This document shows, in pieces, positions 34,603 to 42,415 of a stretch of DNA of 49,491 nucleotides. The notes under the pieces were generated by a model, which saw nothing but the letters and a program-made list of their open reading frames with translations, did not search any database and was not told the origin of the DNA. The stretch covers positions 1 to 49,491 of the forward strand of contig JAPLJG010000035.1 in NCBI GenBank assembly GCA_026388735.1, read 5' to 3'. The translations under genes were made by a program, and so were the position numbers. Source of the DNA: Deltaproteobacteria bacterium. Its GTDB lineage: Bacteria > Desulfobacterota > Desulfobulbia > Desulfobulbales > Desulfurivibrionaceae. Within the stretch, counting starts at the first letter, position 1; each line of letters starts with the position of its first letter.

Positions 34603-35106
34603 TCATCCTTGCGATAATCCGCCGCATCGAGCCAACTGTACGTCCGCGTGGTCCTCCGATATCCGCTCCCGCACCGTGGCGTCTAAATCGGCTGCCCCGG
34701 TGGGGGCATAAACGGATTTGTACGCCAGGTACCTCGCATCGTATGAAAGTTGCGGGATGTGCGCATTTTCCAAGATAAAGCATTCCAGCTGTTTGACCAT
34801 ATCGGTGGAAAGCTCGCCGAAGCGGATCTGTCTTTCCCGGATAAAGTAGTCGCTTAAGAAAAACTGGCCATGCATGTGATCGCTGATAACCTTAAAGGGA
34901 ATTTCCTGAATATGCTTTCCACTGTGCGTAAAGAGCACCCCTGCTGCCGGAAATTTTTCAGGCGGGTGGTGGTCGGCAATGTATGTAAATGATACGCCAT
35001 CCATGCTGATGTCGAGAACCCTGCCGACCACATTATGGAAGACATACATCTCAAGGCACGGTGTGAACCGTGGGAATTTTCCGTGGCGTTCTTCTGGCTG
35101 AGGCAT
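34603..35106 (-). CDS. PilZ-like domain protein
   Basis: The 167-residue protein (start 35106, AAGGAC upstream; open frame to 35160) begins with RFTPCLEMYVFHNVVGRVLDISMDGVSFTY, resembling the PilZ pattern of an early Arg region followed by D-x-S-x-x-G. PilZ domains bind c-di-GMP. The canonical RxxxR motif is not complete, so binding is uncertain. It stands at the head of the leftward genes, divergent from the CRP/FNR gene. The 270-bp gap (35107-35376) is AT-rich with no promoter I can place firmly. Confidence 0.7.
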   Translation of the reverse strand: MPQPEERHGKFPRFTPCLEMYVFHNVVGRVLDISMDGVSFTYIADHHPPEKFPAAGVLFTHSGKHIQEIPFKVISDHMHGQFFLSDYFIRERQIRFGELSTDMVKQLECFILENAHIPQLSYDARYLAYKSVYAPTGAADLDATVRERISEDHADVQLARCGGLSQG

Positions 35107-35376
35107 GATTTGGGAGTCCTTATTTCTTTGCGGGGAGAAGCTGCGGACAGAGGTAAGCATGCTGCACCCGGTTTCTGGTTTTCGTGAGCGTCTTTCCTTT
35201 TCTGGTTACCTACTGGGCTGACCAGATGCTTGAGGCAGAAAAGTTGGTTTTTATATTTTTTTGCAAGTTTTTTTATGCAAGAGAGTATATCCTCCTAAAC
35301 AGATGGGTTGTGGGTGTGGCATCATGCCTGCCTCCCCAAGATACACGTCCGAAATTAAATTCAGGAGGACACGCAA

Positions 35377-36066
35377 ATGGTCAATGGTCCGGATTATCAT
35401 TTTCTGCAAATGATCCCCGTTTTTTCTGGCCTTCCGGACGAAGTACTCAGAGAGTTGCTGGTCCGTTGCCGGAAAAAGAAGTTCCGCAGCGGCCAGCATA
35501 TTTTTTACCAGGATGACACCGTGGAGCATCTCTACATTGTCGAGATGGGCCTGGTGGAGATTTATAAAAGCGACGTCAATGGTCGCAAGGTAACTCTCTG
35601 GCCTGTTGATGCGGGGAAGGTTTTTTGCCTGGCCAATCTGTTTGCAGGCAGGGCCTTTGCCAACGCTCTGGCCCAGGATGACAGCCTGATTTTTTGTCTG
35701 CCGCGTCGGGATCTGGACTGGATATTGGCCCAGCATCATGAACTCGCCCTGCATTTTATCACCTGTATCTCTTCAAAGCTGGCCGCCTACGCGAGCCTGC
35801 TTGAGGATTTCACCTTTAAGAATGTGCAAGAGCGACTGATCAAAATTCTGCTCACTCATTCCCTGCCGGGCAAAGACAATATTCCGGTTTGTCGCCTTTC
35901 CCAGAGCGAACTGGCCTGTCGGCTGGGAACTTGCCGCGAGGTAGTCTCCCGCAGTCTGACCAAACTCAAAAACGAGGGGCTTCTGGATACGGTGAGCACG
36001 GGGAAAGTATCGCGTATCATGCTGAAAGACCCTGCCAGGTTGCAGGACCTGGGTGAACCCTTTTGA
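35377..36066 (+). CDS. CRP/FNR-family transcriptional regulator
   Basis: The 229-residue protein has a cyclic-nucleotide-type beta barrel (RSGQHIFYQDDTVEHLYIVEMGLVEIYK, VFCLANLFAG), a dimerisation helix and a winged helix-turn-helix (LSQSELACRLGTCREVVSRSLTKLKNEG). It has no FNR-type N-terminal Cys cluster, so it is unlikely to hold 4Fe-4S; the effector could be a nucleotide, heme or NO. AGGAGG precedes the ATG. Two CRP/FNR-type palindromes lie 2.2 kb downstream, in front of the porin gene, and are plausible targets. Confidence 0.92.
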   Translation: MVNGPDYHFLQMIPVFSGLPDEVLRELLVRCRKKKFRSGQHIFYQDDTVEHLYIVEMGLVEIYKSDVNGRKVTLWPVDAGKVFCLANLFAGRAFANALAQDDSLIFCLPRRDLDWILAQHHELALHFITCISSKLAAYASLLEDFTFKNVQERLIKILLTHSLPGKDNIPVCRLSQSELACRLGTCREVVSRSLTKLKNEGLLDTVSTGKVSRIMLKDPARLQDLGEPF

Positions 36067-36130
36067 TTGGGGCTGTGGTTGCAGGGTTGTAATTTTCAAG
36101 GGTCTCCGCTGATATTCGTTCTCTCTGGGG

Positions 36131-36217
36131 GGTAAAGGCCCCGGCTGGCCGCGGGAGGCCAGCCGGGAAGGAGATAAATGGTACTACAAAGGGCCGTCGC
36201 CCTGAATAGCTTTTTTT
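36131..36217 (+). ncRNA. Tandem structured RNA-like unit 1
   Basis: This unit contains a perfect 11-bp stem (36140-36150 with 36157-36167, CCCGGCUGGCC/GGCCAGCCGGG), a linker with AAGGAGAUAAAUGG, a second hairpin (36190-36194 with 36199-36203, AGGGC/GCCCU) and GAAUAGC followed by seven U. The second hairpin and U-run look like a terminator set 7 nt apart. The next unit starts 120 bp later with the same order of parts. No protein frame explains it. It could be a small RNA or a terminating leader read rightward. Confidence 0.5.
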
Positions 36218-36250
36218 CAGTATGCGCCCAACACCACTTGCTGGGGTTAA

Positions 36251-36339
36251 GGTTAAAGGCCCCGGCTGGCCACGATGGCCAGCCGAGTAGGTGATTCAGG
36301 CACTACAAAGGGCCGTAACTGCCCTGAATAGCTTTTTTT
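36251..36339 (+). ncRNA. Tandem structured RNA-like unit 2
   Basis: This is the second copy of the unit at 36131-36217. Stem 1 is CGGCUGGCC/GGCCAGCCG (36263-36271 with 36277-36285) with a changed loop. The second hairpin AGGGC/GCCCU (36309-36313 with 36321-36325) has a longer loop, then GAAUAGC and seven U. Stem sequences are kept while loops and linker differ, and the segment CACUACAAAGGGCCG is nearly the same in both. This supports conserved structure. No gene on the plus strand follows within 2 kb. Confidence 0.5.
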
Positions 36340-36372
36340 ACAGCGCGTCAAGCGTCGCTTGCCGCCAGGTTC

Positions 36373-36693
36373 CTAATCTTCGCTTTTCGGCTCTGCCCAC
36401 TTGAAGCGAAGCCATCGTTCTTTCCCGTTCTTGGCTTCAACCTGTTCCGGTTGAGAGGTAACGGCCTGTTTTTCTGCGACAGGTTGTTGGGCCCTGGCTG
36501 CGGGCTTGGTCGTGGTCGGCATGTCCAGACCCGCTATGGCATCGTTCTTTCCTTGAAAAGTTACCCCCTGAATGGCCCCCGTGTATTGGATCACCACCGC
36601 ATTGCCAGAGGTCAGATGCACGACCAGCTCTTCGGCAAAGGCTGTGCTGCTCGGGATCAGGCCAAGCAGGACGAAGAGAATTATTTTTTTCAT
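36373..36693 (-). CDS. Small secreted protein of unknown function
   Basis: The 106-residue protein has a clear signal peptide (MKKIILFVLLGLIPSSTAFA) and AGGAG upstream. The mature part starts ELVVHLTSGNAVVIQYTGAIQGVTF, a short beta-rich segment, followed by a Lys/Ala/Gln-rich tail. I do not recognise a family. It is read leftward, downstream of the porin gene and separated from it by hairpins, so it may be its own unit or a partner of the porin. Confidence 0.75.
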   Translation of the reverse strand: MKKIILFVLLGLIPSSTAFAEELVVHLTSGNAVVIQYTGAIQGVTFQGKNDAIAGLDMPTTTKPAARAQQPVAEKQAVTSQPEQVEAKNGKERWLRFKWAEPKSED

Positions 36694-36730
36694 TTTGTCT
36701 CCTGATGGTGGGTTCTACCGTCTTGTTTTA

Positions 36731-36787
36731 CTCCCAAGTTTAGATTGGGAGACAGGCCTTCCCGCCTTGCCGGACAAGAAGGCCTGT
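36731..36787. terminator. Two stem-loops after the porin gene
   Basis: CTCCCAA/TTGGGAG (36731-36737 with 36745-36751) and ACAGGCCTTC/GAAGGCCTGT (36752-36761 with 36778-36787) are perfect stems lying back to back in the gap after the porin stop. Neither has a good T-run on the minus strand, so termination is likely but not certain. Confidence 0.45.
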
Positions 36788-36802
36788 AAAAATTATGCCG
36801 TG

Positions 36803-38170
36803 TTAGAATGAAACCATGAACATGGCGGTCATCGTATCGTAACTGGTATACGATGCATGTGTCACGGTCTGGTCCAGATAATCACCAAGCAGCGTGGGCT
36901 TGTCAAACTCGGTATGGTAGTATTCCAGGGTAAATCGTACCTTGTCATCTCCCAGCACAAAGTAATTCGCGCCTATGCCAATCTGTTGAATATTCTGATC
37001 CTTGACATTGGAAAAAGACGCTACATCAAAATTCTCATAACGGGCAAAGGGCTGAAGTTTGCCTTTTGCGCCGACAGTAACAGGGAGAATATAGCCAAGT
37101 TTTGCATAATAACCTTCCTTCTGGCCATTCAAGCCCCCGACAATGGTATTCAGATCGGCAATGGCTGTGGTGGTCTTGTAGGCATCATCAAAATCGGCTT
37201 TCAGGTAGAGGGCGGTGGCCGTCAGAACCCCGCCGTTATCAAAGGGGTACTCAAAGAACAGGTCTGCGGTATAGGCCGTGTAATTCACGGTGTCATCCCC
37301 GACAACCGTGGCGCCATAACCATTGGCTGTTACAGTTTTATATGCAGCGTCCGCCTCGTAAGCTCCCGCAATACCCAGGGTGAAGACCTTGCCTTGTTTA
37401 CCCAGATAGGTGCCCTTGTACCCGCCGGCAGAAGGACTGAGTTCAGGATTCAGGAATGAATAATGTAATCTGGCCACGTATTCCAGATTGCTCTTGGGTT
37501 CGGCGCTTGAGTAGTATGTATTATTGTTAAACGGGTTGTCCCACTCGGAAGAGCCTTCCCTGCCCTCCATGACTGCAGCCCAGTATTTCAGATGACTATC
37601 AAAAAAACCGCCGGTTGCCACAAAACCCATGTCCCGGCTGTTCTTGGTGGCATCCGTGCCATAGGGAGAATAGACGAACATGGATCTTTCATGGCTTAAT
37701 GGAGAAAAACACTCGTCCAGATTGCCGCGGGTGAGAGGAATCTTGGTCAGACCGATCTTGATGTTGAGTGCATCGTCCAACATGCCGATCAGATAGCCAT
37801 CGACCAGCCGAATCTGGGAATTGGTTTTGCTGTTGGAGTTGTTAGTTTCATAGCCGCCACCGCCAAGATTTCGAGTGGCGCTGGTTCCGCCGCAGGTCTG
37901 GAATTTGGCGCCCCAGGTGTCATCATACATACTGGTGAAGACGAGCCTTGCTCTACGGAGATACAGGTCAAATCTGTCTTCATCGCCATTTTTGCCTGAA
38001 CCAAAATCCGTGTAATCCATGATCCCCTGAAATTTCAAATCAAACTGCAGGTAGCCATTATCGCCAAATTCAATCTGTGGTCCGGCGTTGGCCTTGTCCG
38101 GCAAGGCCAGTCCACCCGCAAGGCATGAACAGAAGGCGGTTGCCGCAAGAACCGTGTACATTTTTTTCAT
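36803..38170 (-). CDS. Outer-membrane porin (OprP/O-like beta barrel)
   Basis: The start at 38170 has AGGAGG upstream and a signal peptide (MKKMYTVLAATAFCSCLAGG, cleaved near ANA). The 455-residue mature region alternates polar and hydrophobic residues, has YLQFDLKFQG and RARLVFTSMY near the start and ends in aromatic Phe (AMFMVSF), typical of barrel proteins recognised by BAM. It resembles phosphate-selective porins O and P, which take up anions. Anion uptake would suit an oxyanion-respiring cell, but specificity cannot be read. Two CRP/FNR-type palindromes precede it. Confidence 0.85.
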   Translation of the reverse strand: MKKMYTVLAATAFCSCLAGGLALPDKANAGPQIEFGDNGYLQFDLKFQGIMDYTDFGSGKNGDEDRFDLYLRRARLVFTSMYDDTWGAKFQTCGGTSATRNLGGGGYETNNSNSKTNSQIRLVDGYLIGMLDDALNIKIGLTKIPLTRGNLDECFSPLSHERSMFVYSPYGTDATKNSRDMGFVATGGFFDSHLKYWAAVMEGREGSSEWDNPFNNNTYYSSAEPKSNLEYVARLHYSFLNPELSPSAGGYKGTYLGKQGKVFTLGIAGAYEADAAYKTVTANGYGATVVGDDTVNYTAYTADLFFEYPFDNGGVLTATALYLKADFDDAYKTTTAIADLNTIVGGLNGQKEGYYAKLGYILPVTVGAKGKLQPFARYENFDVASFSNVKDQNIQQIGIGANYFVLGDDKVRFTLEYYHTEFDKPTLLGDYLDQTVTHASYTSYDTMTAMFMVSF

Positions 38171-38251
38171 CTTTCTCCTCCTTATGAAGATTGAAAAACA
38201 ACGCGCAGGCACAATGCCTTTGTTTCTCTTAGCAAAATAAGGAAGAGGGGA

Positions 38252-38271
38252 ACAATGACCGAGGTCATTGT
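38252..38271. promoter_or_regulatory. CRP/FNR-type palindrome 1 (ATGAC-N4-GTCAT)
   Basis: ACAATGACC and GGTCATTGT are perfect 9-bp arms with a 2-bp centre, about 82 bp upstream of the porin ATG. The core TGACC..GGTCA resembles sites of HcpR-like CRP/FNR regulators of deltaproteobacteria. Confidence 0.6.
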
Positions 38272-38275
38272 GTGC

Positions 38276-38291
38276 TGTGACTTTAGTCACA
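38276..38291. promoter_or_regulatory. CRP-type palindrome 2 (TGTGA-N6-TCACA)
   Basis: TGTGACTTTAGTCACA is an exact match to the CRP half-sites with 6-bp spacing, lying 4 bp from palindrome 1. It could act on the porin gene (leftward) or on the srkA-like gene (rightward). Confidence 0.65.
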
Positions 38292-38448
38292 ACGGAGACA
38301 ATGGGGGGAGAAGAGGTGAGATTGCGGCGAGAGTAGTGGGGCGCATCGCCCTATTTCCCGCATATACTTTTCACCGCTTCTGGAATACAATGGCCATGCG
38401 AGGTTGTTCAGGAGCAAACCCCCAAGACAAAGGCGGCAAGGCACAACG

Positions 38449-38523
38449 ATGATTATTTTCCTCCAGAAATTACATCCGGGCCTCAAGACCCGGATGGCCG
38501 CATTTTTTAGTGAGTTGCCATGA
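38449..38523 (+). CDS. Possible 24-residue leader peptide before the srkA-like gene
   Basis: An ATG at 38449 with AAGG upstream opens a short frame (MIIFLQKLHPGL...) whose TGA overlaps the ATG of the kinase gene. A terminator-like hairpin lies within it at 38473-38508. The arrangement suggests translational coupling or attenuation. The frame is short and could arise by chance. Confidence 0.35.
   Translation: MIIFLQKLHPGLKTRMAAFFSELP
38473..38508 (+). terminator. Terminator-like hairpin just before the srkA-like gene
   Basis: CATCCGGG (38473-38480) and CCCGGATG (38489-38496) form a perfect 8-bp stem, followed by GCCGCA and six T. It ends 12 bp before the kinase ATG, an odd place for a full terminator and suggestive of attenuation. 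Confidence 0.5.
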
Positions 38524-39530
38524 ACCGGATTGTTGCGCCCGACACGCACTCCGCTTTTCACCGCCTGACCCCGGATATAGTCCTCGGTCTGGTGGAAAAG
38601 GCCCTGGATATCCGCTGCACCAATCTCTGTCGGCCTTTGGCCAGCTACATCAACCGGGTTTATGAGCTGGAAGGTGAAAACGGCGAAGGGCTGGTGGTTA
38701 AATTTTACCGCCCTGGGCGCTGGGCCCGGGCCGCGCTGCAAGACGAGCACGAGTTTCTCCTTGAACTTGCCAGCCGGGAGATTCCAGTCATCGCGCCTCT
38801 GGTCTTGCAGGGCAACGGCAGCCTCGGCGAGCATGAGGGGATGTATTTCACCGTGTTTCCCAAATGCGGTGGCCGCAGTTCGGACGAATTCAGCGATGAG
38901 CAGTGGCTGGAAATCGGCCGGTTGCTTGGCCGCACCCATGCTGTGGGTGCGGGCCGAATTCCCGAGGGGCGGATCACCATGACCCCAGACAAGTCAACCC
39001 GGCAACAGGTGGACTATCTTTTGGCCGGGAAATTCCTGCCCGCCGATCTTGCCCCGCAGTTTGCCGAGCTGGCGAAGGATCTGATTGCTGAAATCAGCCC
39101 GCTGTTTGCTAACACCGAGATGATCCGTATCCACGGCGACTGCCATTTTTCCAATCTCATTTATCGGCCCGGCGAATCTTTCTATCTCATTGATTTTGAC
39201 GACATGGCTCTCGGCCCGCCGGTGCAGGATTTCTGGATGCTGCTGCCCGGATACCGGGAAGAGACCTTTGCCGAGATCGACCTCTTCCTTGAAGGTTACG
39301 AGACCTTTCGGGATTTCGACCGCCGGAGCCTGCGGTTGATCGAGCCACTGAGGGCCATGCGTTTTATCCACTACATGGCCTGGTGCGCCTATCAGGTGGC
39401 GGAAGAGGGCTTAAGCCGGGTGGTGCCGGATTTCGGCACCCGTGAATATTGGCAGCGGGAGTTGCGTGAACTTGCCGAGCAGATGGAGCGGATCAAAACG
39501 GCGATTGAGCCGCAGGGGAATTGGCTTTGA
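38520..39530 (+). CDS. srkA: SrkA/YihE-like stress response kinase
   Basis: The 336-residue protein has the aminoglycoside-phosphotransferase-type kinase fold of E. coli SrkA (RdoA): SYINRVYELEGE..LVVKFYRP at the ATP site, the catalytic HGDCHFSNLIY and metal-binding LIDFDDMALGPP. SrkA phosphorylates proteins on Ser/Thr and limits stress-induced cell death; in E. coli it is Cpx-controlled. The gene appears monocistronic. No strong ribosome binding site is seen at 38520, so translation may depend on the overlapping short frame upstream. Confidence 0.88.
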   Translation: MNRIVAPDTHSAFHRLTPDIVLGLVEKALDIRCTNLCRPLASYINRVYELEGENGEGLVVKFYRPGRWARAALQDEHEFLLELASREIPVIAPLVLQGNGSLGEHEGMYFTVFPKCGGRSSDEFSDEQWLEIGRLLGRTHAVGAGRIPEGRITMTPDKSTRQQVDYLLAGKFLPADLAPQFAELAKDLIAEISPLFANTEMIRIHGDCHFSNLIYRPGESFYLIDFDDMALGPPVQDFWMLLPGYREETFAEIDLFLEGYETFRDFDRRSLRLIEPLRAMRFIHYMAWCAYQVAEEGLSRVVPDFGTREYWQRELRELAEQMERIKTAIEPQGNWL

Positions 39531-39721
39531 GGCCTGGTGGTCGTGCTGTGAGCGAGGTCATCCTGCCGATATTATTGTCTGAAATGGCGTACTGAACGAG
39601 GGGGTTCATTGCCTCCAGAAACCTTTCTCAATAAACGAGCTGGCAAGCAAGGTGCGCGAGGGGCTGGATAGTAAATAAGGAAAGCAAGTAGTTGAGGCAC
39701 ATTTTGGGGCGAAAAGAGGCC

Positions 39722-39751
39722 TTGACACGCGCTGAATTTTTTCGATACGCT
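39722..39751 (+). promoter_or_regulatory. Possible promoter of the Cache/chemoreceptor genes
   Basis: TTGACA (39722-39727) and TACGCT (39746-39751) are separated by 18 bp, about 90 bp upstream of the Cache gene. The -10 box is a poor match. The rest of 39531-39840 shows nothing else. Confidence 0.35.
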
Positions 39752-39840
39752 GATGGGGTTGGCTGGAGGCAAATTCTGGCTCGACACAATACTGATCGAT
39801 GGCAGCCATGCCAGAAACTAATGCAACAGGAGGATATGGT

Positions 39841-40344
39841 ATGAGGTTTTTGGGGAAATACAGTGTGAAACCGATGCTGGCGTTGTTTGTTCTTGGCCTG
39901 GTAATGGCGGGGGCGGTCACCGCCATGGCGGCGGAAGTTTCGCCAAAGATCAAAACCGCCATGGCCGCCATGAAGGATGAGGCTGCAAAGCTGGGCGCAC
40001 CGAAGTCGGACGGATCCTCACTGTCCTTCGGTGCCACCAAAATAAACGATAACTTCGAGCTGGTGGATGCCTTGAAGGCCAAATTCGGCTGCACGGCCAC
40101 TTTTTTTATGAAGAAAGGAGATGCGTTTGTTCGCGTCAGCACCAATGTAATGAAGGAAGGCAAACGTGCCGTTGGCACTCCTCTGGATCCCAGCGGTCCT
40201 GCCATCGCGGCCATCCGCCAGGGTAAAGCGTATTACGGAATCGTTGATATCCTCGGCAAGCTCTACGACACCGGCTATGAGCCCATTAAAAATGCGGGCG
40301 GCGAAATTGTCGGCGTTTACTACATCGGATACTTGATGGAATAA
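39841..40344 (+). CDS. Secreted single-Cache-domain sensor protein
   Basis: The start at 39841 has AGGAGG upstream; the open frame from 39799 is longer but without a site. A signal peptide (cleaved near AMA) precedes a single Cache-type domain: FELVDALKAKFGCTATFFMKKGDAFVRVSTNV, then GTPLDPSGPAIAAIRQGKAYYGIVDILGKLYDTGYEPI and VGVYYIGY, typical of sCache_3-like sensors, which normally sit inside chemoreceptors. Here it is a free periplasmic protein, 140 bp before a chemoreceptor gene, so it may present a ligand to that receptor. Confidence 0.85.
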   Translation: MRFLGKYSVKPMLALFVLGLVMAGAVTAMAAEVSPKIKTAMAAMKDEAAKLGAPKSDGSSLSFGATKINDNFELVDALKAKFGCTATFFMKKGDAFVRVSTNVMKEGKRAVGTPLDPSGPAIAAIRQGKAYYGIVDILGKLYDTGYEPIKNAGGEIVGVYYIGYLME

Positions 40345-40394
40345 AGGGGGCCGGGAAGGTCCCTTTCCCCTGAAACGAGGTCCGCGCAAGCATG

Positions 40395-40452
40395 GTCGCC
40401 AAGGGAGCAAAACGTTCCTCTGTCCAGTTCTCCCTTGGCGACAGGTTGTATC
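40395..40452 (+). other. Long stem-loop between the Cache and chemoreceptor genes
   Basis: The arms 40395-40407 and 40440-40452 (GTCGCCAAGGGAG/CTCCCTTGGCGAC) are perfectly complementary over 13 bp with a 32-nt loop. No T-run follows. It may process or stabilise the transcript, or weaken expression of the downstream gene. Confidence 0.5.
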
Positions 40453-40484
40453 GATTTTGTCAATTCGTGCATTAAAGGAAACAG

Positions 40485-41909
40485 ATGGCCAGACAACAGG
40501 CAACAATAGGCAAGAAGATCGGTTTCGGATTCGCGGTGGTGCTCCTGCTGGTTTTGGTGCTCACCGGAATTTATCAGTTCGCGCTGACCTCGGCCACCGC
40601 TAAGTTTACCCGTCTCATTGAACAGGAAATGGCTATTGCCCTGCACGCCAGCGCCGCTAAAATCGCCCTGATCGAGAGTCGCCAGGACGAAAAAGCCTTG
40701 CTGTACGCCGACGACGAGTTACTCGTCAAGGAAACCAACAACCATATCGACACCTTCAAGGAAGAGCTGGGCACCATTGAGACCTTGGCCAAGAAGGCGG
40801 AGCAAGCCAAACTGGTGGAGGCCGCCCAGAAGCTTCTGGCTATGGCCGCCGACTATCATAAAGCGTTTAGCGCCATGGTCGCGGCCCCTGTCGGAAATGA
40901 GCGGATGGTCTCCACCATTGCGGTGCGCAAGGCGGTCCAGCCCATTGAACCGCTGCTGAACGAGCTGCTCGACGACGTTAAGAAGGGGGCTGAAGAACAA
41001 ACTGTGGCGGCCAAGGATTCCGCCGTCGTGCTGGCCAGGATCGCCCTGACCTTAGGGGCTGCGGTCATGGTGGTCGGTGGGTTGCTGGCCTTGTTTCTTG
41101 GCCGGGGAATCTCGAGCCTCCTCAAGCAGGTCAGCATCTCCCTCCATGAGGGGGCGGATCAGGTGGCTGCGGCGGCGGGTGAGGTGTCCTCCTCCAGCCA
41201 GACCTTGGCGGAAGGCGCTTCCCAGCAGGCGGCGGCGGTGGAAGAAACCTCCGCCTCCCTGGAAGAGGTCGGGGCCATGATCAAGCAGGATGCCGACAAC
41301 GCCCGGCAGGCGGACGCGCTGATGAAGGAGGCGAACCAGGTTATTCAGAGTGCCGATGAATCCATGAAAAAGCTCACCGCCTCCATGGATGAGATTTCCG
41401 CCGCCAGCAGTGAAACCCAGAAGATCGTGAAAACCATCGATGAGATCGCTTTTCAGACCAACCTGCTGGCCCTAAACGCTGCGGTAGAGGCAGCCAGGGC
41501 CGGTGAGGCCGGGGCCGGTTTTGCCGTGGTGGCCGACGAGGTTCGCAACCTGGCCATGCGGGCGGCGGAGGCGGCGAAAAACACCTCCAACCTCATCGAA
41601 GGCACGGTGCAGAAGATCACCACCGGCAACGCCCTAGTCAGCGAAACCAGCGATTCGTTCTACGTTGCCTCCCAATCCACCACCCGGATCGGCACGATCA
41701 TCAGCGAGATGGCCGGGGCGGCAAGCCAGCAGGCCGAGGCCATCATCCAGGTCACCAAGGCCATCCATGAGATCGACGCCGTGACCCAGAGCAACGCGGC
41801 GGCTGCGGAAGAAGCTGCCTCTGCCTCCGAAGAGCTGAACGCCCAGGCGGATATGATGAAGGGCTCGGTGGAGCAGTTGTCGGAGATGGTGGGTGGTGTT
41901 GAAAATTAG
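40485..41909 (+). CDS. Methyl-accepting chemotaxis protein without a HAMP domain
   Basis: The 474-residue receptor has TM1 at about residues 11-32, a helical periplasmic domain of about 150 residues (4HB-like), TM2 at about 186-206 and a signalling domain with the hairpin tip [38 protein letters not shown]. Between TM2 and the methylation helices there are only about 20 residues, with none of the HAMP motifs (Pro after TM2, DE-x-G). It ends without a CheR-tethering pentapeptide. The Cache protein upstream is its likely partner. Confidence 0.92.
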   Translation: MARQQATIGKKIGFGFAVVLLLVLVLTGIYQFALTSATAKFTRLIEQEMAIALHASAAKIALIESRQDEKALLYADDELLVKETNNHIDTFKEELGTIETLAKKAEQAKLVEAAQKLLAMAADYHKAFSAMVAAPVGNERMVSTIAVRKAVQPIEPLLNELLDDVKKGAEEQTVAAKDSAVVLARIALTLGAAVMVVGGLLALFLGRGISSLLKQVSISLHEGADQVAAAAGEVSSSSQTLAEGASQQAAAVEETSASLEEVGAMIKQDADNARQADALMKEANQVIQSADESMKKLTASMDEISAASSETQKIVKTIDEIAFQTNLLALNAAVEAARAGEAGAGFAVVADEVRNLAMRAAEAAKNTSNLIEGTVQKITTGNALVSETSDSFYVASQSTTRIGTIISEMAGAASQQAEAIIQVTKAIHEIDAVTQSNAAAAEEAASASEELNAQADMMKGSVEQLSEMVGGVEN

Positions 41910-41941
41910 CGGGGAACACCGTCGCTATTGTCGCAAACTTT

Positions 41942-41988
41942 GAACAGCAAGGGCAATGGAGTGGAAAACTCCATTGCCCTTGCTGTTC
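41942..41988 (+). other. Perfect 21-bp inverted repeat after the chemoreceptor gene
   Basis: The arms 41942-41962 and 41968-41988 are perfectly complementary over 21 bp (starting GAACAGCAAGGGC), with loop GGAAA. It lies 33 bp past the stop codon. No T-run follows, so it is not a standard terminator; it could protect the 3' end of the mRNA or end convergent transcripts with Rho. Confidence 0.7.
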
Positions 41989-42040
41989 TCCTAAATGCCG
42001 ATTTCTTGCCCCCGTTTTACTCCCCACGGCACCTACCGCT

Positions 42041-42412
42041 TCATTTTCCTTGCTTACGTCCGCTTCGGGGCGTAGGCATTGCCTTGATCTTCCCCAAGGT
42101 CTGACGGAAGTTTTCAAGCAGCGGCCCGCCAAGCTCCACGGCTCGCTGCGCCATGGCCAGAGCCTCTTTCCGCTTGCCCTGTTCGGCGAATACCTGGGCC
42201 AGGTTGTTGAAGGCCATGCCGTTCTTTGGTTCAAGCAGAGTGGCCCGGCGAAAGGCTTCGGCGGCTCCGGCAAGATCGTGCAGGCTGTAGCGGCTGTTGC
42301 CAAGGCCCATGCAGGCGGCGTAGCTCTGCGGCCATCGTTTCATGGCAGTGGCGTAACCGGTTGCCGCATCGTCACCGGCTGGCAACTGGTCCATGGCCTG
42401 GGAAATCTTCGC
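42041..42412 (-). pseudogene. Chimeric remnant of a PA2779-PA2778 gene pair
   Basis: The 117-codon frame (ATG at 42394) matches the C-terminal TPR part of 48153-49175 (KRWPQSYAA..LGNSRYSLHDLAGAAEAF). Its first residues (ISQAMDQLPAG, from about 42412) match the PA2779-like protein at 49144-49491. The join lies at TGCCGC (42362-42367), a hexamer present at both ends of the segment missing relative to the intact pair (48474-48479 and 49249-49254). So about 775 bp are gone, including the lipoprotein signal and catalytic Cys. It probably makes no functional protease; a residual TPR protein is possible. Confidence 0.8.
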
Positions 42413-42415
42413 CTC

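Noticed and set aside
36131-36339. Reading the two tandem units as a short CRISPR array or an insertion-sequence end
   Set aside because: There are only two copies, the whole 120-bp period is similar without spacers, and no cas or transposase gene or target duplication is seen.
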